Source: Flavobacterium sp.
GTDB taxonomy: Bacteria; Bacteroidota; Bacteroidia; Flavobacteriales; Flavobacteriaceae
Assembly: GCF_021151785.1 (NCBI RefSeq)
Contig: NZ_JAGKWP010000052.1
Coordinates: 1 to 16,025 of the forward strand
Length of the DNA: 16,025 bases
Direction of reading: 5' to 3'
Shown one piece after another: positions 1-6,321 of the stretch. The position numbers and the translations under genes are program-made. Position 1 is the stretch's first letter. Each line of letters opens with the position of its first letter. The notes beneath the pieces are model-generated. The model was not told where the DNA came from. It saw only the letters and a list, made by a program, of their open reading frames with translations, and ran no database searches.

Positions 1-50
1 ATCTTTATAATTACTCAATACCTGTTAACTATTTCTTAACGTATAAAAAC

Positions 51-82
51 AAAAAAAGTCCCGAAAATTCGGGACTTTTTAG
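51..82 (-). terminator. Rho-independent terminator of the phosphate transporter operon
   Basis: A GC-rich hairpin with left arm AGTCCCGAA (57-65) and right arm TTCGGGACT (68-76) is flanked by seven A on the left and five T on the right. The flanks make it work on either strand. It lies about 20 bp beyond the stop codon of the minus-strand transporter, so it should end that operon. It may also end a plus-strand transcript entering from the left edge. Confidence 0.9.
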
Positions 83-98
83 TTTGTTAAAACTATTT

Positions 99-1724
99 TT
101 AAATAAATAATTTAGTAATGTAATAAAACAAAGCTGCAATTACGGCAGAAACTGGAATTGTTAATACCCAAGCCCAAAGTAAATTGATGGTTACTCCCCA
201 TCTAACAGCACTTAATCTATGTGTTGCTCCTACTCCAATAATAGACCCTGTAATGGTATGTGTAGTAGAAACAGGTACACCCATTTGAGAAACAGTAAAC
301 AAAGTTAAAGCTCCAGCCGTTTCAGAACAAACACCTTCTAATGGAGTCACTTTAGTAATTTTAGAACCCATTGTTTTCACAATTTTCCATCCTCCCATCA
401 AAGTTCCTAAACCAATCATTAAATAGCATCCAAAAGCTATCCAAGTAGGCATCGTATGATGAGTCACTTTTGTTTCAATTTTATGTTTTTTCAACAACTC
501 TCCTTTTTCATCAACATACTTTTTAAATATTTTAGCATATCGATAATGTGGATTAATGGCTTTGTCATTAAAAATAATTTCATTAGTTACAACATCTTTA
601 ACCATTTTCTTATCAGAATAGACTTCCAGTGTTGTTAATTCGTCAGCAACATTATCAAACTCGCTTATATTAACTCCTTCTTTTGCTAAATGTTGTACAA
701 AAGGATTAGTCTTAGCTATTGAAACATTCAATTTTTCATCCTCAAAAATCTTAGCTCCAGTGGTAACATCAATAATGTTTTTACCATCTAAATAAACAGT
801 ATCATTAGCATACACACCAACTGCTGGTTTAAACTTCTTAATTTTACCTTCGTCATTGGTATACTTAATTTGGAGTATTTCTGTAACTGTTAAATAATCT
901 TTGACTACTTCAGGAGTCTCTGTGTCATTCCCAATTCTATGTGTGTTGGCATAAACAATACATGCTGCACAAATAATACCCATAACCTTTTGCGAATCGG
1001 CACCACCATGTCCTAAAGAAAAAGCTGCTGAAGAAAGAAGCTGTAATTTTTTATACATATTTCCTTCTTTAGTTCTTGATGGCTTTTTACCGTTTACAAT
1101 TTGGAAGATAATATAAACCAAAATAAACAAAGCCAATAAAACACCTATAATCCAAATCATTATTGGTTTGATATCAAGTGTATCTTTTAGCTTATAAGTA
1201 ACATAAACCGTAACTACAGAAGCTAATAAAGAAATGATTATTTTTTTATAAAAATCTCTTTGAATAGTAACCATAGCTATGAAGAAAGAGATAATACCAC
1301 CAATAACAGGCGCTAAAAAAATAAACATAACCGTTTTTATTATCTCTTCTGAATTTAACACACCAAAGCCCGCATGAGCAACAGCTGCCCCTCCAAAACC
1401 ACCTATTAATGTATGAGAAGAAGACGACGGAATTCCTAACCACCAAGTTAGTAAATTCCATGCTGTAGCAGCCAATAATCCCGCTAAAATAACCCATAGG
1501 TTAATAACCGAACTGTCTACTGTTTTGGCTACTGTGTTTCCTACACTCATATCAAAAACCCAATAGGCTACAAAATTGAAAAAAGCAGCCCAAATAACTG
1601 CTTGCGTAGGAGACAATACTTTAGTAGAAACCACTGTTGCAATTGAATTGGCAGCATCATGAAAACCATTTACCAAATCAAACAAAAGGGCTATTACAAT
1701 AATTACAACTAATAATGTAAACAT
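99..1724 (-). CDS. Inorganic phosphate transporter, PiT family, with a large soluble insert
   Basis: This is a low-affinity, cation-coupled phosphate permease of the inner membrane, 541 residues. The two inverted PiT signatures are clear. The N-terminal repeat has GFHDAANSIATVV (about 20-32) and IPSSSSHTLIGG (98-109). The C-terminal repeat has GHGGADSQKVMG (238-249) and GVPVSTTHTITGSIIGVGA (482-500). About ten hydrophobic segments flank these. Between the helix ending near 260 and the one starting near 424 lies a hydrophilic stretch of about 160 residues that is not part of the basic PiT core. It contains a duplicated 24-residue unit at 310-333 and 368-391. The gene begins 19 bp after the stop codon of the DUF47 gene, so the two are almost certainly co-transcribed. 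The ATG at 1724 is directly followed by the first membrane helix, which supports this start. Confidence 0.95.
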   Translation of the reverse strand: MFTLLVVIIVIALLFDLVNGFHDAANSIATVVSTKVLSPTQAVIWAAFFNFVAYWVFDMSVGNTVAKTVDSSVINLWVILAGLLAATAWNLLTWWLGIPSSSSHTLIGGFGGAAVAHAGFGVLNSEEIIKTVMFIFLAPVIGGIISFFIAMVTIQRDFYKKIIISLLASVVTVYVTYKLKDTLDIKPIMIWIIGVLLALFILVYIIFQIVNGKKPSRTKEGNMYKKLQLLSSAAFSLGHGGADSQKVMGIICAACIVYANTHRIGNDTETPEVVKDYLTVTEILQIKYTNDEGKIKKFKPAVGVYANDTVYLDGKNIIDVTTGAKIFEDEKLNVSIAKTNPFVQHLAKEGVNISEFDNVADELTTLEVYSDKKMVKDVVTNEIIFNDKAINPHYRYAKIFKKYVDEKGELLKKHKIETKVTHHTMPTWIAFGCYLMIGLGTLMGGWKIVKTMGSKITKVTPLEGVCSETAGALTLFTVSQMGVPVSTTHTITGSIIGVGATHRLSAVRWGVTINLLWAWVLTIPVSAVIAALFYYITKLFI

Positions 1725-1743
1725 AATTTCGTATTAAAATCAA

Positions 1744-2388
1744 TTAAGAATGTTTCACTGCAACAGCTTCCAAAACTCTGGCTACGGACTTGCACTTGTC
1801 TGATACTTTGTCTAGAGATGCCAATACATCTTTGTAACGAATAATATTTTTAGCATCTGTTTCATTTTCAAAAATATCTGTTACTGCTTTTTCAAATACA
1901 GCATCTGACTTTCTATCTAACTTATTGATTTTCTTTACTGAATCAAATACACTTTTAAAATTTTTCATCTCTTTCAACTCTTTTACTGATCTTGAAATAT
2001 GATGACAAGCTTCTAAATTAATTTCCGTTAATTTTCTTATTGATTTGGTAATTTTCTCAACTTGATACATTCTAATCCTATTAGATGCTTCTTGTAAATT
2101 TCCAGAAACATCTTCAATAGTTGTCATTAACGCATGAATATCTTCTCTATCTAAAGGAGTGATAAAGTTTTTACTCAACTCAATATTCATCTTGTGAGAT
2201 ATATTTTCTATAGCCTCAGCTAATTCATCCACTTTTTTATAATAAGCTTCTCTTTCATCTTTTGGTGCATTTAAAGCATCATGTAAATTTTCTGAAAGTT
2301 TTGTCAATTTATTTGTCGCTTGTTCAAACAAAGGAAAAAAGGTTTTATCCTTCGGAGTGAAAAAATTTAAAATGTTTTTTAAAGCCAT
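1744..2388 (-). CDS. DUF47 family PhoU-like accessory protein of the phosphate transporter
   Basis: This 214-residue, almost wholly helical soluble protein is of the DUF47 (PhoU-like, TIGR00153) type. Such proteins are usually encoded beside PiT transporters and are thought to modulate transport. Recognisable traits are the N-terminal MALKNILNFFTPKDKTFF, the central SKNFITPLDREDIHAL (about 131-146 counted loosely) and the C-terminal pattern of Arg, Lys and Asp followed by DKCKSVARVLEAVAV. There is no signal peptide or membrane segment, so it should be cytoplasmic. It is the first gene of a two-gene minus-strand operon and precedes the transporter by 19 bp. A Pho-box-like repeat and a -7 box lie just upstream, suggesting expression tied to phosphate supply. 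The family assignment is firm; the precise biochemical role is not known from sequence. Confidence 0.92.
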   Translation of the reverse strand: MALKNILNFFTPKDKTFFPLFEQATNKLTKLSENLHDALNAPKDEREAYYKKVDELAEAIENISHKMNIELSKNFITPLDREDIHALMTTIEDVSGNLQEASNRIRMYQVEKITKSIRKLTEINLEACHHISRSVKELKEMKNFKSVFDSVKKINKLDRKSDAVFEKAVTDIFENETDAKNIIRYKDVLASLDKVSDKCKSVARVLEAVAVKHS

Positions 2389-2413
2389 TTTTGTAGTTGT
2401 TAAAATTTCGCGT

Positions 2414-2448
2414 CAAAAGTAGACTACCAATGTTAAGTTAATGTTAAG
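2414..2448 (-). promoter_or_regulatory. Promoter of the phosphate operon with a Pho-box-like direct repeat
   Basis: On the minus strand a -7 box TACTTTTG (2421-2414) fits the Bacteroidetes TAnnTTTG consensus and lies 25 bp before the DUF47 start codon. No TTG or TTTG occurs at the usual 17-23 bp upstream; the nearest TTTG is 27 bp away. In its place is an exact 9-bp direct repeat (AATGTTAAG on the plus strand, CTTAACATT on the minus) at 2429-2437 and 2440-2448, with a period of 11 bp. An 11-bp period is the hallmark of sites bound by PhoB/PhoP response regulators, and TTAACA-N5-TTAACA matches the Bacillus PhoP pattern. Binding by a PhoB-like regulator is inferred. Confidence 0.6.
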
Positions 2449-2506
2449 CAAACAACAAAAGAAAATTAATTGTTAAAGAATTATTAACATAATGTGAAGA
2501 AAAAAA

Positions 2507-2815
2507 TGCAGACCTGTAAGCCGGATTCTGTACCTCGCCTTTATCAGACAAGACCCTTATCATTTATCTAGTCGCGTTGTTACCAACGAAATCTATCTGC
2601 CTACCCCTCAGCAACGAACGAGTAGCTCTTAACTGCTGATATACATGGCATTTCACCGCATAGAGTTTACCTGATTTCACTACAGCATTACCTGTACATC
2701 CTTTCTGTTGCACTTGTCCTCTCCCGTAAAACGAGATGACGGGCGTTACCCGCTATGCTACTCTTTGGTGTCCGGACTTTCCTCTCTAATTACTTAAAGC
2801 GATAAGGCGGTCTGC
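2507..2815 (-). ncRNA. rnpB: RNase P RNA, bacterial type A
   Basis: This is the catalytic RNA that removes 5' leaders from tRNA precursors. Read on the minus strand it starts with GCAGACC (2815-2809), which pairs with GGTCTGC at the 3' end (2514-2508) to form helix P1. It carries the near-universal GAGGAAAGTCCGGAC block (2784-2770), ACAGAAAGG near the middle, GGTGAAATGCC, and the 3' block ACAGAATCCGGCTTA just before P1. A length of about 309 nt is normal. A run of seven T on the minus strand (2506-2500) follows P1 and probably serves termination. The ends were set from P1 and may be off by a few bases. Confidence 0.95.
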
Positions 2816-2819
2816 GGTG

Positions 2820-2827
2820 CAAAAATA
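2820..2827 (-). promoter_or_regulatory. -7 promoter element of rnpB
   Basis: The minus strand reads TATTTTTG (2827-2820), a perfect TAnnTTTG box. It ends five bases before the inferred 5' end of RNase P RNA, which is the expected distance to the start site. No convincing -33 TTTG is present at the correct spacing. Confidence 0.6.
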
Positions 2828-2864
2828 GGCAATTTCAATGAATTAAAATTTACTTTTGAAAACT

Positions 2865-2895
2865 TTTGACTTTTAACTTTTAACCTCTATATTTG
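2865..2895 (+). promoter_or_regulatory. Promoter of dnaX
   Basis: TTTG at 2865-2868 and TATATTTG at 2888-2895 are separated by 19 bp, an ideal match to the Bacteroidetes primary sigma factor consensus. The start site would be near 2902, giving a leader of only about 10 nt before the ATG at 2912. A second possible -7 box, TACTTTTG, is at 2851-2858. The stretch 2852-2883 consists of short direct repeats of ACTTTTGA and ACTTTTAA. Confidence 0.7.
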
Positions 2896-2911
2896 CTATC
2901 AAGAATTTGCT

Positions 2912-3997
2912 ATGGAACAATTTATTGTATCAGCTCGTAAGTATAGACCCCAAACATTTAAAGATGTAATTGGGCAACAAGCTATTACAAATACTTTATT
3001 AAACGCCATAGAAAATAATCACTTGGCACAAGCTCTTTTATTTACAGGTCCTAGAGGAGTTGGCAAAACAACTTGTGCACGTATTTTGGCTCGAAAAATT
3101 AATCAAGAAGGATATGATGATCCAAATGAAGATTTTTCGTTTAATGTTTTTGAGTTAGATGCGGCTTCAAACAATGGTGTTGATGATATTAGAAATATTA
3201 TAGATCAAGTTAGAATACCTCCGCAAACGGGAAAATACAAAGTTTACATTATTGATGAGGTACATATGCTTTCTCAAGCGGCTTTTAATGCTTTTTTGAA
3301 AACATTAGAAGAACCACCTAGGCATGCTATTTTTATTCTGGCTACTACTGAAAAACATAAAATATTACCAACCATTCTATCTAGATGTCAAATATTTGAT
3401 TTTAAAAGAATTACAGTAAATGACACGAAAGAATATTTAATGGACATTGCCCAAAACCAAGGGGTTCAATTTGAAGAAGAAGCACTACGTATTATTGCGC
3501 AAAAAGCAGACGGTGCTATGCGAGATGCCTTGTCAATCTTTGATCGAGTGGTTTCTTTTTGTGGTAATCAATTAACACGGCATGCAGTTGCAGAAAATTT
3601 GAATGTGCTTGACTATGATTACTATATTAAAGTAACTGATTTAATTTTAGAAAATAAAATTCCAGAATTGTTATTGGCTTACAACGATATATTAGCTAAA
3701 GGTTTTGATGGACACCATTTTATTGCTGGATTGGCCTCTCACTTCAGGGATTTGTTGGTATGTAAAAATCCATCTACATTGAGTTTGCTAGAAGTTAGTG
3801 AACAAGTCCAAGATTTATTCAAAAATCAAGCCGTAAAAGCAACTCAAGAATTTTTATTGCAAGGGATTGAAATTGCAAATGAATGTGATTTAAAATTCAA
3901 AGTAAGTCAGAACCAACGTTTGTTTGTTGAATTGACACTTATGCAATTGGCTTCATTAACACATGAGGCTGAAAAAAAAAAGCTAAATTCTTTATAA
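2912..3997 (+). CDS. dnaX: DNA polymerase III gamma-like short product of dnaX (zero frame)
   Basis: The unshifted reading frame gives 361 residues with the whole AAA+ clamp-loader core. It has Walker A GPRGVGKT (46-53), Walker B YIIDEVH (112-118), sensor 1 region FILATTEKHK (141-150) and the SRC arginine finger (157-159). The collar domain (roughly 220-355) follows, and the product ends E-K-K-K-L-N-S-L right after it. It therefore corresponds to domains I-III, as a gamma subunit should. The four-cysteine zinc module found between Walker A and Walker B in E. coli and Thermus DnaX is absent: the only cysteine in that region is C55. The start ATG at 2912 follows a good promoter, and MEQFIVSARKYRPQTF is the usual flavobacterial N-terminus. 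Confidence 0.9.
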   Translation: MEQFIVSARKYRPQTFKDVIGQQAITNTLLNAIENNHLAQALLFTGPRGVGKTTCARILARKINQEGYDDPNEDFSFNVFELDAASNNGVDDIRNIIDQVRIPPQTGKYKVYIIDEVHMLSQAAFNAFLKTLEEPPRHAIFILATTEKHKILPTILSRCQIFDFKRITVNDTKEYLMDIAQNQGVQFEEEALRIIAQKADGAMRDALSIFDRVVSFCGNQLTRHAVAENLNVLDYDYYIKVTDLILENKIPELLLAYNDILAKGFDGHHFIAGLASHFRDLLVCKNPSTLSLLEVSEQVQDLFKNQAVKATQEFLLQGIEIANECDLKFKVSQNQRLFVELTLMQLASLTHEAEKKKLNSL

Positions 3998-4614
3998 TCC
4001 CATCAGTTATATTTAACAATACAGCATCAGAGTTAACTAAAACAATTCTTTCTGAACCATTACTAATTCAACCTACATCTTCTACTTCAGCAGTTGAAAT
4101 TATTGAAAAAAAGACTGAACAAGTCACTCAAAGCGCAGCAATTCCTATTGATAAAAGAAGAATATCACCTTTATCTATTTCTGGATTGAAGTCTATCAAA
4201 CAAATTGAAATTCAACAAAAAGCGAAAGAAGAAGAAATTGGTGAACACCCTACAGATGAATTTTCACAAGAAGATCTTGAACTTCATTGGAATAACTATG
4301 TGAATTATTTGGATCAAAAAGGAAAAAAAATCTTGATGTCTTATATGACATTGAGCAAACCTATCAAAATGGGAAATCATATCTTGCTTGAATTTCCTAA
4401 CCAAGGCTCAAAAGAAGATTTCGAGAGCAAATACGCTGAAGTATTGTCCTATTTAAAAACAAAGCTTCGCAATTTTGATATAAAAATTAAAATTACTGTA
4501 ATAGAGACATATAAACCTAAAGTACACTATACCAATGAAGATAAGTTCAATCATTTTAAAGAAATTAACCCTGTAATTGAACAATTTAGAACCATTTTCG
4601 AATTAGATATATAA
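2912..4614 (+). CDS. dnaX: DNA polymerase III subunit tau (DnaX), full length through a -1 shift at A10
   Basis: This entry describes the full-length clamp-loader subunit that also tethers the replicase. Translation runs in one frame from 2912 to the A-run at 3972-3981 and continues in the -1 frame to the stop at 4612-4614, giving 567 residues. The -1 frame is open without a stop from 3973 to 4614. Its first residues after the run, A-K-F-F-I-I-P, look like the continuation I recall in flavobacterial DnaX. A low-complexity Ser/Thr/Glu linker (about 370-448) follows. A folded C-terminal domain (about 450-567, beginning near FSQEDLELHWNNYV) comes next; in other bacteria this region binds helicase and polymerase. 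The downstream part has no ATG near its beginning and cannot plausibly be a separate gene. Next comes an acyl-CoA carboxylase gene after 14 bp, probably in the same transcript. If the A-run is really 11 bases, this is simply an ordinary dnaX. Confidence 0.85.
3971..3997 (+). promoter_or_regulatory. Probable dnaX recoding site: A10-G slippery run with a zero-frame stop
   Basis: Ten A (3972-3981) followed by G contain the heptamer A AAA AAG (3976-3982) in the phase used by E. coli dnaX, with AAA and AAG as zero-frame codons. Zero frame stops at TAA 3995-3997, five codons after the run ends. The other wrong frame stops at TAA 3984-3986. Only the -1 frame is open. A GAGG (3965-3968) lies just upstream, but a Shine-Dalgarno-type stimulator is doubtful in Flavobacteria. 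Downstream there is only a weak 4-bp hairpin (4006-4017). Either ribosomal slippage or polymerase slippage on the A-run is possible. Confidence 0.65.
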
Positions 4615-4628
4615 TCAAACAAACAACT

Positions 4629-6257
4629 ATGGATATTAACTTTAATAAAAACGAAGATCACAATAAGCTTTTAGTTTCAGACATGCTGCAAAAGTTAGCC
4701 AAAGTGAAACTTGGAGGAGGACAAAAAAGGATTGATAAATTACATGCAGAAGGGAAAATGACTGCCCGTGAACGTATTGATTACTTACTTGATGACAAAG
4801 CCAAAAATATTGAAATAGGAGCTTTTGTTGGTGAAGGAATGTATGAAGAACATGGAGGCTGTCCTTCTGGAGGTGTAGTAGTTAAAATTGGATATATTAA
4901 AGGAAAACAATGCATAGTTGTTGCAAATGATGCTACTGTTAAAGCTGGAGCATGGTTTCCTATTACGGGTAAAAAGAACCTTAGAGCACAAGAAATTGCT
5001 ATTGAAAATAGATTACCAATTATATACTTAGTGGATTCAGCAGGGGTTTACCTCCCTATGCAAGATGAAATTTTCCCAGACAAAGAACATTTTGGTAGAA
5101 TTTTCAGAAACAATGCCATTATGAGTAGCATGGGAATTACTCAAATTGCTGCTGTTATGGGAAGTTGCGTTGCTGGTGGAGCCTACTTACCCATCATGAG
5201 TGATGAAGCATTAATTGTTGATAAAACAGGAAGTATATTTTTAGCAGGAAGTTATTTAGTAAAAGCTGCCATTGGAGAAAATATTGACAATGAAACCCTT
5301 GGTGGGGCAACAACTCACTGTGAAATTTCAGGAGTAACAGATTTCAAAGCTAAGGATGATAAAGATGCTTTAGATAGAATAAAAAATATCGTGAGTAAAA
5401 TGGGAGATTTTGAAAAAGCTGGCTTTAATCGTGAAAAGTCTATCAAACCAGCATTGGAACAAAAGGATATCTACGGTATTTTACCTAAATCAAGATCAGA
5501 GCAATACAACATGATGGAAATCATCAAACGCTTAGTAGACAACTCTGATTTTGATGAATATAAGGCAGGATATGGACAATCCATTATTACAGGATATGCA
5601 CGAATAGATGGTTGGGCAGTAGGGATTGTTGCTAACCAACGATTAGTTTCTAAAACAAAGAAAGGTGAAATTCAATTTGGTGGTGTAATCTATTCTGATT
5701 CTGCAGATAAAGCTACTCGATTTATTGCAAATTGCAATCAAAAGAAAATTCCATTGGTCTTTTTACAAGACGTTACTGGATTTATGGTAGGAAGTAAATC
5801 GGAACACGGAGGAATTATCAAAGATGGCGCAAAAATGGTAAATGCTGTTTCCAATTCTGTAGTGCCTAAATTCACCGTTGTTATCGGTAATTCTTATGGC
5901 GCTGGAAATTATGCTATGTGTGGAAAAGCTTATGATCCTAGATTAATTTTTGCATGGCCAAGTGCTGAGTTAGCCGTAATGGGTGGTGCACAAGCCGCTA
6001 AAGTATTGATGCAAATTGAAGCTGCTTCATTAAAAGCAAAAGGAGAAATGATAGATGAAGCTAAAGAGACAGAACTATTCAACAAAATTAAAGCTAAATA
6101 TGACGCACAAGTTTCCCCTTATTATGCTGCTTCACGTCTATGGACAGATGCAATAATCGATCCTCTAGAAACGAGAACATGGATTTCAATGGGAATAGAA
6201 GCCGCAAATCACGCACCAATTGAAAAAAAATTTAATTTAGGTGTTATACAGGTTTAA
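4629..6257 (+). CDS. Acyl-CoA carboxylase, carboxyltransferase (beta) subunit, methylcrotonyl-CoA carboxylase type
   Basis: This biotin-dependent carboxylase subunit moves carboxyl from carboxybiotin to an acyl-CoA; 542 residues, soluble, with two crotonase-like halves. The N-terminal half has GGGQKRIDKLHAEGKMTARERI (a family start block), then GSCVAGGAYLPIMSDEA and LGGATTHCEISGVTD. The C-terminal half has DVTGFMVGSKSEHGGIIKDG, GNSYGAGNYAMCGKAYDPR and WPSAELAVMGGAQAAKVL. The YGAGNYAMCG block is closer to methylcrotonyl-CoA or geranyl-CoA carboxylases than to propionyl-CoA carboxylase, but the substrate cannot be fixed from sequence. The partner biotin carboxylase/biotin carrier subunit is not in the window. 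It starts 14 bp after dnaX and probably shares its transcript; a terminator follows. Confidence 0.93.
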   Translation: MDINFNKNEDHNKLLVSDMLQKLAKVKLGGGQKRIDKLHAEGKMTARERIDYLLDDKAKNIEIGAFVGEGMYEEHGGCPSGGVVVKIGYIKGKQCIVVANDATVKAGAWFPITGKKNLRAQEIAIENRLPIIYLVDSAGVYLPMQDEIFPDKEHFGRIFRNNAIMSSMGITQIAAVMGSCVAGGAYLPIMSDEALIVDKTGSIFLAGSYLVKAAIGENIDNETLGGATTHCEISGVTDFKAKDDKDALDRIKNIVSKMGDFEKAGFNREKSIKPALEQKDIYGILPKSRSEQYNMMEIIKRLVDNSDFDEYKAGYGQSIITGYARIDGWAVGIVANQRLVSKTKKGEIQFGGVIYSDSADKATRFIANCNQKKIPLVFLQDVTGFMVGSKSEHGGIIKDGAKMVNAVSNSVVPKFTVVIGNSYGAGNYAMCGKAYDPRLIFAWPSAELAVMGGAQAAKVLMQIEAASLKAKGEMIDEAKETELFNKIKAKYDAQVSPYYAASRLWTDAIIDPLETRTWISMGIEAANHAPIEKKFNLGVIQV

Positions 6258-6280
6258 AAACTAAACGTAACAAAAACATA

Positions 6281-6309
6281 AAATCTACTACTTATTAGTA
6301 GATTTTTTT
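6281..6309 (+). terminator. Terminator after the carboxylase gene, directly before the peptidase start
   Basis: A perfect 9-bp stem, AATCTACTA (6282-6290) and TAGTAGATT (6296-6304), has a 5-base loop and a run of seven T (6303-6309). It should end the dnaX/carboxylase transcript. It lies only 12 bp before the ATG of the next gene, so it could also act in the leader of that gene. Confidence 0.8.
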
Positions 6310-6321
6310 ATTTCAACAACT

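Noticed and set aside
291..330. Missing classical features in the PiT protein as a sign of fusion or chimera
   Set aside because: Both PiT signature halves are intact and base use is like the neighbours; the insert is in one continuous frame and large inserts are known in Bacteroidetes PiT proteins.
456..638. Short plus-strand frame inside the phosphate transporter gene
   Set aside because: It lies antisense to a well-supported coding region, has no promoter or recognisable product, and is a shadow frame. The same holds for the other short frames opposite or across real genes (for example 1246-1497, 8803-9030, 10281-10484, 10963-11220, 13386-13721).
4006..4017. Downstream stimulatory hairpin for dnaX frameshifting
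   Set aside because: GTTA-TATT-TAAC gives only a 4-bp AT-rich stem and lies too far from the slippery run to be convincing; no stronger structure was found by eye.
3998..4614. Separate gene starting at TTG 4186 downstream of dnaX
   Set aside because: The frame is open well upstream of 4186 back to the A-run, has no credible start codon or promoter, and encodes what looks like the tau linker and C-terminal domain. It is the -1 continuation of dnaX.
2912..4614. dnaX as a decayed pseudogene
   Set aside because: Apart from the single frame change at the homopolymer, all motifs and both frames are intact, the gene is essential in bacteria, and the break is exactly at the core/linker border with a classical slippery heptamer.
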